NCBI GenBank assembly: GCA_019137255.1
Contig: WPDH01000114.1
Location: 1-64,000 of the forward strand
Source: Corinectria fuckeliana
Lineage: Eukaryota; Ascomycota; Sordariomycetes; Hypocreales; Nectriaceae
DNA: 64,000 bases
Direction: 5' to 3'
Shown: positions 43,601 to 56,014 of the stretch, piece after piece
How positions within the stretch are numbered: the first letter of the stretch is position 1
How the letters are laid out: every line of letters begins with the position of its first letter
Notes under the pieces: model-generated
Seen by the model: the letters and a program-made list of their open reading frames with translations, nothing else
Told to the model about the DNA's origin: nothing
Databases searched by the model: none
Made by a program: the position numbers and the translations under genes

Positions 43601-45034
43601 GGCCTGGCTCCCGTGGGCCGTTGAGTCTCGGACGGAAACAGCTGGGGTTATTCAGTGCAAGGGAGGAATGACGCCCGACGTCATGGTCGGCCAGGTTCAC
43701 GATGCAATGGTCTGATGCTTGCCTCGCTCTGCTTATCTTATTCGTATCGGTGGTGTCTCGTTTTGCCTATCGGTAATGCCGTACATACACTTTAGACACT
43801 GCCCAACGAGAGGAGAGGTGCGATGATGACTTTAGTCTGGTCTTCCGCGCAGAGGCTGAAGAAGGACAACGAGACTTTTGCAGAGAGCCTCCTCCGTCAA
43901 AGGAGTGTTTGTCCTGCCTGTCCGGTGGTGCGGAAAGAGAGATGACTCGGGAATTGGGATGTGCGGGCCTGGCCACCTGGTTGGCTATCGAGCAGCGGCG
44001 ATGCGATGATCACGGCCGTGGGGGCTGTCGAGTTGCAAGCAGAACGACGACCATCCGGGCCTGTGCCGTGGGACGGAGCGACGTTGATTGGGTCTTGGCG
44101 AGGGACCACGGTTTCGAAAGTCTCGTGAGTTTGGGCGAGGACGAGTCCGGAACCCTGCTCGGGGCGGAGCTTGAGCGGAGGGCCTCGCCGATCCATGACA
44201 TCAGTCTGGCCGAAGGGCATCCTTGGTGGTGGGACCCTCGAACGGCGGCAGATGGAGCAACCGGGGGGGGACGGCGTTTGGATTGTGAGTGAATGAAAGG
44301 AGGCGGTTGGCCCACTTGCGTGTAGAGCTCCGGGCACTGTGTAGGTATTCCAAGGGCGGCGCTTGTTGATCGTCGTCGTGATGAGGAAGTGAAGGTTGCG
44401 GGAATCCAAAACTCTGGTATTCGTAGTGTAGACTACTTGACTACCCACCCCCCGTGCCGTGCCGCCGAGAACTATGGTAAACGGTGGCGTGACGGCGTCA
44501 AGAGTTGAGACAGAGGTCTAAACCATAGACAGCCAGTTGCAGTGGACATTCGTCACTACCGCACTACGTTGTAGACTATGGGTGTGTGGGAGAATCCTGT
44601 TTGCAGAGGTGAGGCTGTTGGCAAAGATTGGCTTACTCGTAGTGTATGTATGGCTGTGTTGTATCGCGAGGATGCATCCCCAGGTATCCCATTACTATTG
44701 AGACAACAGACAACAGCCACCGAGCATGCGACAGTGGATTCCCATCAATAGAAAGGCATTTCCCACCATCGGTATTGGTATGGTATTGGCTTCGGGCGTC
44801 AGAGATGCCTCAGCCCCCACCACGACGCGCTGGCAAGCGATGCAAATCTTGGCCCGACTTGGGGTTTACGTGCGGCACGATGGACGTCCAGGAGCATCAC
44901 GAGCCCGAGGGTTTGGTGGATACATAGATCAGGCTGAGAAGGTATGGAATATTACTACATGGACTAGAACGTGAATGAATGAATAGGACTTTCGTTCATA
45001 GGCAAGTGAAGAATTTCTCCGAAAAAGCCGCCTC

Positions 45035-45053
45035 GATGATGATGATGATGATG
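45035..45053. repeat. GAT trinucleotide repeat
   Basis: Six consecutive GAT units followed by G, in noncoding sequence. Confidence 0.85.
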
Positions 45054-45463
45054 GTGGATGGGTTTGGTTGGAACCTGAAACTTCGAGTCCAATCAGCCGC
45101 CAAACTAAACAACAACAATGACTGTGAGTGGACGGTAGACCCGGCCGAGAGAGAGGGAAGAGGGAAGGGGGAGAAGGACAGTTGACAGGCTAATGAGGGT
45201 GACAAGGGCGGTTGGAGGGTCGATCACATCTGCCGAGCTGTTGAAGTCTCCAGTTTGTCAACGGTCGGTCAACCAGCAGAACAGTTCCCCGTCGAAGGAA
45301 GAAGAAGGGAAAAAAAGGAGTCGTTCGGGGTAGTATCCTAGACTGTCAAAACGGGACTGTCAGAACCGACCCCAGCAAAGTAAGTACCCAAGCACAGCAG
45401 GGCCACCGAGCCCAACGTCCACAGGGCTCTAGGTTCCCTTGTCAGCGCCCCAGCGCCCCAGGG

Positions 45464-45482
45464 CTCTCTCCAGTGGAGAGAG
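45464..45482. other. perfect 8-bp hairpin, 3-nt loop
   Basis: CTCTCTCC-AGT-GGAGAGAG forms an uninterrupted 8-bp stem. It sits in a GGGC-rich block with several GCGCCCCAGCGCCCCAG-like direct repeats (45444-45460). Function unknown. Confidence 0.6.
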
Positions 45483-46439
45483 AGGCCGTGCCATGCCGGG
45501 CCAAAACAGCCCTGCAACCCAGGAGAGCGTTCCGGTGGAAAACCTGCAAATTTGGCGGATCGGCGCCAGTGACGCAATGTTTTTGGCCCTTGCAGCCAAC
45601 CGCGCTGCCGTCGCTTGGGCGGGCTTCAGCGGGACCCAGGCTGCCAGGCCCAGGCTACCTTTTCCGCTCGCTGATGGAATCTTCAGGGAGCTTGAGGACC
45701 CCTAAAGCAAATGGGGCACGCCCCCCTAGGGCACCCCTATAGCACGGGGCGCTGTCTGGGGCTACACGGCACCTACTATTACTATCTACAGTATAACCGG
45801 CTGACCTGCGTGCCCCCTGAGGTTGAGGGGTCCAACCAGGGGTTATATGTAAAAAAGAGGGTTGCAAAGAAGGGCTGCAAAAGAAGGGGCAGCTTGTTCT
45901 AATCCTGCGCGCTAACACTGCAGCATACAATGAACAGCTCGTGATCTTCAAATGCGTGAGATGATGGACGATAGTGCATTGATCCTGTATACCCACCTTC
46001 TGTCAGGGAAGGCACAGTGAATGCGCACTACATATTGGTAGTAGGTAAAGCCGATACAGCCAACAGCAACTGGAGAATCACGTCTCGTGGGCGCTAGAGA
46101 TGGCGGCCAGATCGGTCCGTTGCACAGCAGTAGCACCAACGAACGAGTCCCTGGTACGCGCGAGGAACTGACTGCACGTTACTTACAGTTGTAGCACCAC
46201 CAGGTGCAGGCTGACAGCGCGCATCTCAAACTGCAGAGCCGGTCGTAAGGTGCAGTGGTGGTCCGTCCGTCATCCCAAGCACCTAGGTGTACAGGGATCG
46301 ACAGGCGCAGACAGGTACACTCCCACGCAGCCAAGGAGCGACGGTACCAGCTGAGGCTTGGGTCCGCAGGTACCGGGGCCGGCCGGGAGCGGCGTTCGAC
46401 CGCATTCCAAGCGTCCACAGTGCAGTCCGCATGATTGAT

Positions 46440-48314
46440 TGCCGCTCTGTCGTCACTTCCATTGACACCTTTCCCGTCATGTATCGTGTACCGCCCCGCC
46501 CCGCTCCCCCTCTCCTCCCCTCCTCCTTCCCTCCCCTCCCCTGTTCGTGCCATTGGGATTCGATGGCAAATCCAGGGTCCCTCCCACTTCTGCCTCAAGC
46601 CTGAACTCTCTTTTTCGCAAAGGGGGATTCCATCTTTCCCGCCCGCCTTCTGCTGAGCTTGACTTGCCGACTAAATCACTGACTACTGCACAGCCAGGGC
46701 CCAGGGTGGGCACAATCGGAGACAATCTTAATTTTGCTGGATAACCTGCCGAGATGCGCGGTGCAGTTGACGTTGGTCAGTAATAGCTGGTAGTTTCCTG
46801 TTCCTTTGGTAGCCAGCTAGTAGATGTCCGTTGTTTGCCTGTCGCCAAGTAGGTCTAGGTAGGTAGGCCTGTCTGATTGCCTGCTCTTGACGGCGGCAAA
46901 CAACGTCGCCAGGCCCTTTATTTTTTCTCTCGCGTCTTCCCCACAGTGACCTCAGACGTCACTAAATACGAATAGTACTAAGTGCTCTACTATGTAGGTA
47001 GGTAGTCAGTACTTTTATTATTATAGGTATAATCGCTAATTCATTTATCCCTCTTCTCCCGTACCTTCCCTTCTTTCCTTCTTTCCTTCTTTCCTCACAT
47101 CCAGCCTGCATTCTGCGTTGTGTCCCCCAGCCTGCCAGTCAGTAGTCCCCATTCCTGCATATCTGCATTCCTGCATTCCCCCATGCACGCGCTCCTGTAT
47201 TCACTTGTCTCGGCTATCTTTTCGTTCTGTCCCATGTTCCCTTGAGAAATTACAATCCCTTCCAAGCTGAGGAGGAACCCATCATTGTTCTTCTGTTTCT
47301 CTAACCCTCGGTCTGGTTGCTGCAGGGTCACCGCCGTCTCCATAACAAGTCCAGGCGCGCATTCCCAAGTCCCACCGTCCCACGGAACCGCTCCCACAGA
47401 ACTACCTACTCACTCCCACGGACTGCCCATCACCATCCACCATCCAGACTAGGCTAGGCAGGGAACTTGTCGTTCGCACTTGCCTTACTCAGTTGGGCCC
47501 CTCCACTTTCACTTCCACTTTCACTTCCACTTCTTCGACCACGCACGCCCAGACCCAAGCCGAAGCCGAAGCCCACACCCTCACCTCACCTCGCCCACAC
47601 CCACATCCACACACCCACGACTCACGACCGCCTCCTTGACTGACCGCCCACCCGCCCAAAACGGCCAACCCCCCTCAAGAGACAAGGCACATTAATTTCC
47701 GACCGCACTCACTCTTCTACGCAAACAACGACATCCCGGATACACTTACACAACCCCTCCAGTATCTAGTATTCGTCGCAGTTCCTTCGAGCCTCACTGC
47801 CACCGAAGTTCCCGCGCCTCCACGATCCGGATCTGTGCCGAGTCTACAGTCTAGTGGACCCTACTCCTAGAGCCTCTCTCCCTCAGGCGCACTACGACAT
47901 CGAGACCGCCCGGGACCACGTGGAGCTGCTGGCATTGGGAATCGCCTCCCCCCTCTCCAGTTTCCTCCGCCTCCTCACTTCGCCGCATCCCCTTGTCCCG
48001 TCTCGTCCTCCTGCCCCCTCGCTGCATCGGCGCACGCGACCTCCGCCAACTCGTCACTGCCTCCTCGTCGCTCGTTCTTAATCCGCCGCAAATCCGCCTT
48101 CGTCCGTCGGTCACTTGTTCTCCAAGGTGGCAAACATTTCCGAGCGCAATACTTCGTATCACCAGTGACGACATCGCTCGATCGCGCCAAATCCTCCAAA
48201 TATCACCTCCCTCCCCCAGCTCGATCCCTCTAGACATTACGCTTCGGCAATATTTTCCACGGACTCCCATTTCAACTTCCTCGTTCCATATCCAACAACC
48301 CACACTCATACATA
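46440..48314 (+). promoter_or_regulatory. pyrimidine-rich promoter/leader of SCOC gene
   Basis: The plus strand is strongly C/T-biased, with CCCCTCC-type tracts (46497-46545), CTTC repeats (47070-47097) and a 12-bp CCACTTTCACTT repeat (47503-47532). Such tracts mark promoters and 5' leaders in filamentous fungi. Its length (nearly 2 kb) suggests either a very long leader, possibly with introns, or an upstream noncoding transcript. No coding frame is convincing. Confidence 0.45.
47503..47532 (+). repeat. 12-bp CCACTTTCACTT repeat
   Basis: Two exact units (47503-47514 and 47515-47526) and a partial third (CCACTT). Pyrimidine-rich, inside the leader region of the SCOC-family gene. Confidence 0.8.
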
Positions 48315-48846
48315 ATGGCGGACGACAACGACACCCAGTCCATTGGCTCCTCAGGCCAGCCTCACCACATTGCGCGCTCCGATTCTTCGACATCATCAAG
48401 CCCTTCCGATCACAACGAGCCCATAATCCAGCAGCCCATTCCTATCCGCCCGCGGTTGCCTACCCGAAAAAGCAGCGGACCGTTGGCTGTACCCCGTGAT
48501 AGCATGGCCGTTGGCCCTGTCGATGCTCACTTTGGGCCGGATGACGTCAGGGCAATGAGTCCCAGACGAACGAGCGAGGACCTCGACAAAATTGGCAGGG
48601 CAGCTCGGGAAGAGATGCAAAGGTGAGTCACAGTTTAACCTTTTCTATATGCGACTGCTCACTGACTTGACGACCAGACACGCAAAGGCTCTTCAAGATT
48701 CGCTTCTCACAATTTTCAACCGCATCGAGGCGGTTCGTGAGGAGCATGATAAACTCAACAACAACAACAAATTCTTGCAAAAGTACATTGGTGACCTGAT
48801 GAGCACCAGCAAAATCACAGCTTCAGGAAGTCGGAGCAAGAAGTGA
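48315..48846 (+). CDS. SCOC family short coiled-coil protein
   Basis: Two exons, 48315-48622 and 48678-48846, giving 158 aa. The 55-nt intron is GTGAGT..CCAG. The N-terminal 100 residues are disordered and rich in Ser, Pro and Asp. The conserved part is the C-terminal coiled coil, with heptad Leu/Ile (LQDSLLTIFNRIEAVREEHDKL, described in pieces) followed by NNKFLQKYIGDLMSTS. This matches the DUF2205/SCOC domain, whose last block in animals is NQVLGQYIENLMSAS. SCOC and yeast Slo1 bind Arl1/Arl3-type GTPases at the Golgi, and human SCOC also affects autophagy. A Golgi adaptor role here is inference. The start codon is in the context ACATAATGGCG. Confidence 0.82.
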
Positions 48847-50472
48847 ACAAGTGAAGCCTTTCGGTTGGTCAACTTGACTGGAACGGAGTTCATCGATAGT
48901 GCGACCGCCGACCCGACCAACAACTCGAGACCGCCTTCTCACCAATAAATCCTTTCAACGAGTGGTAGAGCCCAGCCAGTAGAGCAAATCTGGACCATAG
49001 CCATGGCTTCAACTCGACCCTGCAGCTCGCCATGTCATTTTGATTTAACCATTATTCGGCCCCTTAAAAGGGGCATGATACCCGCGCCATTGCGCAAACA
49101 CTGTTTCACTTCCACTCCTCGTTTTGGGTCGGTCAGAGTGGCAAACAAACAATTTTACTGTATATTAACGCATCACGAGCCTTCGGACCACAAGTTCTGC
49201 ATGACGGTATCATCAGACGCGGAGGACGCATATTGGAGCATTGTCTGGAATTTGGGTTTGCATACCGGAACTATGCATTCACGGCATCAAAGTGCACCTG
49301 GGATGCAGCCCCAGCAGACAGATTGGGGCGTTTTTGTTTTTGGACTTGAACCTACTCCCACAGTCGGGAGGGTATTATTGGCTGTTTTGATGTTTACTTC
49401 CTCTCTTGTGGTATTACTATTTTTGATCACGTCGGCTCGGTTCGGTAGACAAACAACGGCGGGAGTGGAGGTTATTGTGGACGTGTCCGGTTAGGTGACT
49501 GACATAGCTTCAGGATGGAGCGTGACCTTAAAAGATGGTGATTATCGATAAATTAGTGAACTGTTACTATACTTTCAGTCAGTGCTTCGAGAGTCGACGC
49601 TCCACGAGATGAAGACAAGCGGGTTGTCACTCATGACAGTATTTTGAGGCTATTAAGAACCAACAGCTGTAAGTGGCAACAGGCAGAGCCTACGTAGTAC
49701 TGAGAAACACCACGGAAGCCATCCGCGCACTGGGTTGCACACTTCCTCACCGCTACAACCGCCATGCTAGCATCGCACCATAGCCGCGACGCAAAGGCTA
49801 AAAAAACATGACCTGTCTCGGTCCGGCCAGTTGGTTAAAAAAAAAACAGCCTGACTAGGCTGGAGCTCACGTCCGGCGCCCCGAGACAAAAACCGCGCTT
49901 CTCCACCCCGGTAAGTGGGGAGAAGGGACGGACGCGCCGCTACGAGAGTCTATTGTTGGCTGTTGTGACTGATGAACTGCAGCGTTGGTTTGTTCTAGCG
50001 TTGGGGCCAAGTCGAGAGAGGAGGGAGCTTCATACCCGAGGGTCTGGACGGGATCCATCCTGCCCTAGATTTGACGTATGATCGATCGGCTGGTCCTGTG
50101 CTTCTCAATGAGATGGATGGATGGATGGTCTGTGTTTGTTTGGAGAACCAAGTACTAAATAAACAAACAGCCTGGTGAGATAAGTGCAAAAGGAAAGAAG
50201 CTTCACTAGGATAAGGTGTTAGTTAGTTGACACGTAAATACTTGGCTCGTCGTGCCTCTCCGTCAGTCAACTAGTTAGTCGGTCGATCAGTGTACTGAAG
50301 TTCCCCACTACGCTGTAGGTAGTTTAGAAGTTCCTACTCACTCAGTTCCCCAGCAACCAACTCAGCCTTCTCAACCACCTACCTAAGAAGGCAGACAGAC
50401 AAACATGCAAAAACAAACAAAGCAGGGCACGACTTCAAAAAAGAAACCATTCAAGACGGCTCTATTTCCAAG
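48847..50472. other. 3' UTR and spacer up to the tRNA
   Basis: Includes the probable SCOC 3' UTR. A 163-codon open frame (49003-49494 plus) has one hydrophobic segment but no family resemblance, and probably lies in that UTR. A (GGAT)4-like run lies at 50113-50127, and a 9-A run near 49838. No gene supported. Confidence 0.45.
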
Positions 50473-50544
50473 TGCCCACTGACGGAATTGAACCGTCGAT
50501 CTTCCCATTACGAGTGGGACGCCTTACCACTGGGCCAAGCGGGC
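50473..50544 (-). tRNA. tRNA-Thr (anticodon CGU)
   Basis: 72 nt with a full cloverleaf on the minus strand. The acceptor stem is GCCCGCU/AGUGGGC (one G-U pair), with discriminator A. The D arm is GCC..AGUGGUAA..GGC. The anticodon stem is UCCCA/UGGGA with loop CUCGUAA (anticodon CGU). The T arm is GACGG-UUCAAUU-CCGUC. No intron. The A-box (UGGCCCAGUGG) and B-box (GGUUCAAUUCC) are present. Confidence 0.95.
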
Positions 50545-50883
50545 GGGGTTGTTGTAAAACGCCGACATAATGCGGGATATACGCGCAGAGGCAACGAGAG
50601 CGAAGCTCGATGGGTGATGTCTGCGCTCTCTTTTCAAGGTGGGATGTACAAAGTACCACAGTGTTGTGTGTCTACAGTGGTGATGGATGTCTAAGGAATA
50701 ATACTGGTGGGCTTAGGTATACTTCTGCCTTGTCTTGGCTTGCGTCTTTGACTTACAGCAACCATCACCCTATAAACCAACTCACATTACAGCAGCAAAC
50801 AACGCCAGACAAAACGATTTCGACATCCTCTCTAAACGAGGTCATGTTCATCCTCGTATTATCTACCCATCGCATCCCCACAT
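50545..50883. other. spacer tRNA to TRS130
   Basis: Short A/C-rich spacer holding the 3' UTR of the TRS130 gene. No feature seen. Confidence 0.4.
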
Positions 50884-53800
50884 CTACGCCACGATCCTCC
50901 CCTTCTCTCTCCCCAACCCTTCGCTCTCCAACACCAACGGCCCGCCTCCGGCCCCGCTCGCATCCAAACTGACCGTCACCCACTTCCGCTCGCCGACCAC
51001 GCGAATCGTCTCGCCGAGGTTCCGCAAGTCCACCTCGCAGATCTGCGTGATCCCGCTCGGCGCCATCGGCGCGTCCTTGACCTCTTGGATGTCGACGCTG
51101 GGGTACGGCAGCCAGCCCTCGCGCAAGGGGATGAGCACCAGCGGGATCTCCGCCTCCATCTCGGGCTTTGAGGACAGCGGCTCGCCCGCGGACCCCGGGA
51201 TGACGAAGTGGCCCTTGCGACGGCCGCCGAGGAGCCAAGTGTCTACCGGCGCGGTGACTTCGTAGCTGAACTCCTGATCCTCCTTTCGCTGCGTCTCCGT
51301 GTCCCAAACCTGCGTCCACTTGAGCTGCAGCGTGGCCGGTAGCATCTGGTTGATGCTCACCGTCGGCGTTGCTCCGGGCTTCTCGTTCACCAGCGTCGCG
51401 ATTGGTTTCTGGAGGCGGATGTCGGCTGTATGGACAATCGGCAGAGAGGGAATCTCTACCGGGATGAGAATGGTGCTTGACTCTCCCGTCTGAGCTGCCG
51501 GGATGGCTACCCGAGGGTTGGACTCTTGCCATTCCTTGAGAAGCGTGGCAATGCGCTCTGCCGCACTGTCCTGCGTGCCTGGGACTTGGCCGATGCCCGT
51601 GAAATAACGCCCCCAGGCAACATCCGTCAAAAAGGTCGTCGTCACTGAACCCAGTAGCGTTGCACGCTCTAGGTCTTGTACCCGCAAGCTTGCCTTGATT
51701 TCCTGGACCACGGCGGCTGAGATAAGCCTGGCGTATTGGCCCAATGGCGTCTGCGCAAGGGCCTCGAGGATGGATGCTGCGATCAGTTCTTCGATCTCTG
51801 TCTGCAATACGCTGTAGTGCAGTTTCAAGTACATGGTCTTCGCAGACCGCTTGGTGGCTTTGACGCCGAGTTTCCTCTTCACCTTGTACAGCAGAGTGGC
51901 CGGCTGTTTTGGAAAGACAATGACAGTATTGCCGGGCGGAATCCCAAACTCGGACTCAAAGAGATCCGCCTCGAGCAGTTCGCTCTTGTACAGCCGCAAC
52001 GGACTGGGGCTTGACGTCGATACGTTGAACCGCGACAGGAGCGTCTCATGCTTGAAAACGTCCTGGACGTTGACGCCGAGCGCCAGGGATATGGGAATCA
52101 CCATGGATTTGGCCAAGAAAAACTTTCCAGACTCAGTAGTGTAAGACACTTCAACCCGGGCTGATACGTCGCTCATGTCCTGCTCGACCGAGTAGGGAAA
52201 GCGGATAATGGCAGTTGTGTCTGAGGGTACATCGTTGAGTTGAAAGACACCTGCCTCGGGATGCTTGGCTAGTTTCGCCGACGAGGCAGCAACCTTTGCT
52301 TCGATTGTCAGGAGTCGGAGCCCACCTGTCGCAGGCTTCACTCGGATCTCGCAGCTCTTCAGCGTGTTCCATCCCGAACTCAGCGTCAGGTCAAGTGAAT
52401 TGTTCTTATCCAATGCGGTGTGCTTTGTCGCTGTAAGCTGCACATCGAGCGCACCGGTTCGTTGGAATAGGACTACGTCTGGATGCTTGAAGATGTCCGC
52501 ATTCTGAGGCGGACTTTGGTTGACATCGCGCTCGAAGTGAAGATGGAGATTGCTCGAAGACAACCCAAGGTGATCGACCTTGTATTTCCCGGGGACGACA
52601 GTCTGGACACTCTATTAGCTGGCACGTGCGAGGTTGAGGGCTTGTCAAATTACCGTGCAATCGAGTTTGATGCTGTTCGGACCAGGGTGGAGCACGACAT
52701 CCTCTGTCTTCTCGAACCTCAAGTCTTTTACTGGGCTAGCCTCGGTCGCCGAGACTCTCAACTGAACGCCGTCAAGCTTAATCTCATCAGGCAGCAGACT
52801 TCGCAAATTGACCGTCAACGAACACTTATCCTCATTATCGTAGTACTCCGGGGCGCCAGCTAGTTCGATATCAGTGAAGAAGTTGCAAAGTTGGACCTTG
52901 ACCTGAGTAGAAAGCGATGACGCAAGATCAAAGAGGTTCCCCACGATACCCTTCATTGACGACGCATCTAGAACATCCGTCTTGGAGATTTTCGATATTG
53001 CCTTGGACCTGAGCTCGAGTCGTTCCTTTTCAGCGGCACATGATTTCGTGAGTAGCTTGAGAGCAACGCGAACGTAGTCGTCCTTTGACTTGAGCTCGCG
53101 AAGGCAGTGCAAGTACATGACCAGCATGGACAACTCCAACGAGCTCCACCCGCTCTCCCCAAAGAATGGAGTGGCCCGGTAAAAGTAGGATGCGGCAGCC
53201 CCGTATTCTTTGAGATAAAACTTGAGCACGGCGAGATCGGCCATGTTCGCCTGTACGGCATGGTCATGGTTTGCCACAGTATAATGTCGCAATGCCTTGT
53301 CGGTAAGGATCTCATAAAGTCGGTAGAAGCTGTCCGAGTTGTCCAACGCCGTTTCTAGGAGGTGGCTCTCGATGCCGGCCATCAAGGGTGTCCCGTCGAA
53401 TTCGTGAGATGATTCGTCTTGAGATGGTGAGTTGTCATCAAGGTCGACCTCCTCAAAATCGACCTCGTCTGGCTCACCCATCACGGGCGCCTCGCTCCAC
53501 CCATCGCTCCACCCGCGCTTCTTCCCTAAGCTATCCAGGATGCTTCTTGAAAGCATATGAAGCTCTGCTCGCCTAGCTGCCAGGTCCTCAAGACCGGCCT
53601 TGAGGAATTGCGCAGCTTGGCCGTTATCGTCGACATGAGGCATGCCCGGCCCCGGAAACACACCCGGGCTCAACGGAGGTTGAAATGGGTGCGGACCTGT
53701 ATGAACGTTGAGGGATGAAGTTCGAGCAGGATGCATCATCGTCTTGGGCTCCGGAATTGAGGCCTTTTGCTCATGGCCTTCGGCTGGGGTGAGAGTCGAA

Positions 53801-55601
53801 GGAGGAATGGGGAGGGCTTTTGACGACGTCTGAGCAAGAATCTGCTGGGCAACAGAGAATACGAAGGATGCAACAATGTTGTCCACAACCTCTGTCAGAT
53901 GAGGATTCCCATTGGCTCGAACTTCCTCATCGCCATTTTGGGGCAACATTGCAGCGAGGATATCGTGGCGCATAACCTGAGATACAGACGGAATGAATTG
54001 CAGGGTCCTTCGGCATATCTCCGCTAGCATTGCTAGGTTTTCCGTCTCCTCGGCATGTTTGGGAGGGAGAGCTAGAGGAGCTACGCCGTGGAGAGCAGAC
54101 TCCTGCTGCTCCTTGAGCTTGGCTAATAACTCCTCCCGCGTTGACCAGGCGTTGCCGAGCCGTAGCAACAGGGTGATTTGTCGCGCAAAAATGTAGCAGC
54201 GGAAATCGAATACCGAGACATTGTTTGCTAATATCATATCGCGGTATGCCTTCTTGGTTGCGCTAATGGGGATTTCCTCGAAATGGTCCCTGGATGTCTC
54301 GTCTGACTGGAGGTCGACTGCCTCCTCGTCGTCGGCGTCTCCTCCAGTCACTTTGGCAATCGCCTTCTCCAATGTCTGCTTCAACTCAGTCGTATAGTTC
54401 AGCATGGCGCCTCCATGGCTTTCTGGGGATCCCTCTACGGCCTGCTCGTGGATTACGGAGTCCAAGCCAACACTGAGCTCATCATAACCCACCAGCGCAT
54501 CCTCGACAAGGCCAACGCTCTCAAAGCCTCGTGCAAGGCCTTCCTTGAGAATGAAGAAGGTGCAAAAGTTCCAGCCAGGAAGGTTTCGCTGACCGTCCTT
54601 CTCCTTGATGTCTTCTTCATACTGGGTGACCCTCATGTCGAATGAGCTCAAGATCAGAGTCTTCATCTTTGCCACAAAATCCCGCCAGGCATTTTCAGCA
54701 TCGTGTTCATTCTCCGAGTAGCCTGTTGGAACGGCGGGGACAACTCTTGGGAGAAGGTCGTATGGCAAGTCGTTGATGCCGATTCGAATCTGGGCGATGC
54801 GGTCCATAGCCGACTTGCCGGTGCCGCCAAAATCCGTCCGCAACTTCTCCAGGAGAGGCGTCGAGCCCGAGCGCCATAGTGAGGTTGCCTTTTCTGACGG
54901 TCCTGCATCGGACCGGTTACTGGTCCTTGGCTGCGTCGCGGCCACGGTGTTTGGGATAACCACATGCACAATCAAGTATTCGAACGCATCGTGCTTCTCT
55001 TTCTTGGTGCTCTTCTTCGAGCTCCCCGAGCTCCCCGATGGCGGGGTATTCGTCTTGATCCATTCCTTAATTTCCGAGCGGACGGAGCTCTTGTACGAGT
55101 CGCTGTCGTCGCATCGCACCAGCAGCACCTTGAGGTAAGGAGTGCGGCGCAGGCCGGGGATCTGATGGCGTCGCTGGCTGCCGAGGACTCTTGATGGAAG
55201 GGAGTGCGTGTCGACTTGCTCGCTGGAGGCGGCGGGAGCGCCTAAGTTCTGGGTCTGGAAGCCATCGTCGGCGGTGCTTGCTGATCGCCGTAACGGAGGA
55301 TGAGTTGATAATGCGGACGCGGGTTCGGTGTCGGCGCCTGTCTCGACGAGCTCGACATGGAGGGTATCGATGGATCGCAAGGGCCCGGCGTGCGACTGCC
55401 AGTGCAGGTTGCGTAGGGGAAGACGGGGGACAAGCCCTGGGTTCAACAACTTGAACACATCGTGAGGATCGAAATACTCGACTGGCGATGACAGCGATGT
55501 TAGTAAACGCAGCGATTGCTTACTGCGGCGCGAAGCCTGGGGGATGAGGATGATTGAGGATACGCACCAGTCACCTTTGACGTCGAAAACTGCTGTTCCA
55601 T
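50884..55601 (-). CDS. TRAPPII complex subunit TRS130/TRAPPC10
   Basis: Three exons, 55601-55568, 55481-52654 and 52611-50884, summing to 1530 codons (1529 aa). The 34-nt first exon and exon 2 join as MEQQFSTSKVTVEYFDPHDVF, the family's usual N terminus (shown here at its limit). PRLPLRNLHW and PLRSIDTLHVELV follow. Next come the Foigr-like alpha-solenoid middle (EESAASYFYRATPFF-type TPR region near residue 770) and a C-terminal beta-sandwich region ending in the second half of exon 3 (TRAPPC10 domain). TRS130 is a TRAPPII-specific subunit that, with TRS120 and the core, activates Rab11/Ypt31 at the trans-Golgi. The second intron is only 42 nt (52612-52653), yet reading through it meets a stop, and the splice keeps phase (LDCT-SVQTVVPGKY). 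The gene is divergent from the MRI1 gene across 413 bp. Confidence 0.92.
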
Positions 55602-56014
55602 GGCAAACAGCTCGGTTCCGCCTGGTTCATTGTCGTCGTTCACGTTATAGGTAGGCCTATTGGTGTAGTTCGACTCTAAGCTGTCCCCAATTAAGGAGCG
55701 CCGATAGCCATTTGGACCCCTGCATTGGTAGCTCACCTCCCTGCCCAGGCAGTGAGCTCACCACCAACCACCGGAGCACATGTTTCTCCGCGTCCTGGGC
55801 GGTGAGACTCGTGGAGCCCGATTACCCATGACGGGGTCGCGGCAGAATTCATCGAGGGGCAATAATTTGTTCACGGAGGCGCATGTAGGATAGGATGCAG
55901 ATTAGAGGATCCCCGCGCTCAAGGAGTTATTTAAAAGCTTCTTCTCTTCTCTATCCGACTCAGGTGTTCTTCTGATTCTCTCACGAAAGTCAGTCAGCTC
56001 TCCAGATAGCCGAA
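55602..56014. promoter_or_regulatory. TRS130/MRI1 divergent promoter
   Basis: 413 bp shared by two housekeeping genes. On the MRI1 side TATTTAAAAG (55928-55937) lies 78-87 nt before the ATG and is followed by a CT-rich leader (TTCTTCTCTTCTCTATCC). On the TRS130 side I see no TATA box. Confidence 0.55.

Larger units (their letters stand above)
40640..46439. other. 5.8-kb region with no supported gene
   Basis: G/C content is ordinary, but every open frame is short, overlaps others on the opposite strand and lacks domains (the longest are about 224 codons at 43026-43700 minus and 183 at 43897-44448 minus). A (GAT)6 run lies at 45035-45053 and a perfect hairpin at 45464-45482. The block 45340-45860 is rich in GGGC/GCCC words and may be a repeat relic. 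Candidate contents are a long promoter, noncoding transcripts or decayed mobile DNA. Confidence 0.45.

Noticed and set aside
43026..44448. Two minus-strand open frames of 224 and 183 codons
   Set aside because: No domains, overlapping plus-strand frames of similar length, and no splice signals linking them into a plausible protein.
49003..49494. 163-codon open frame after the SCOC gene
   Set aside because: It lies where the SCOC 3' UTR is expected, has no recognisable domain and a poor start context.
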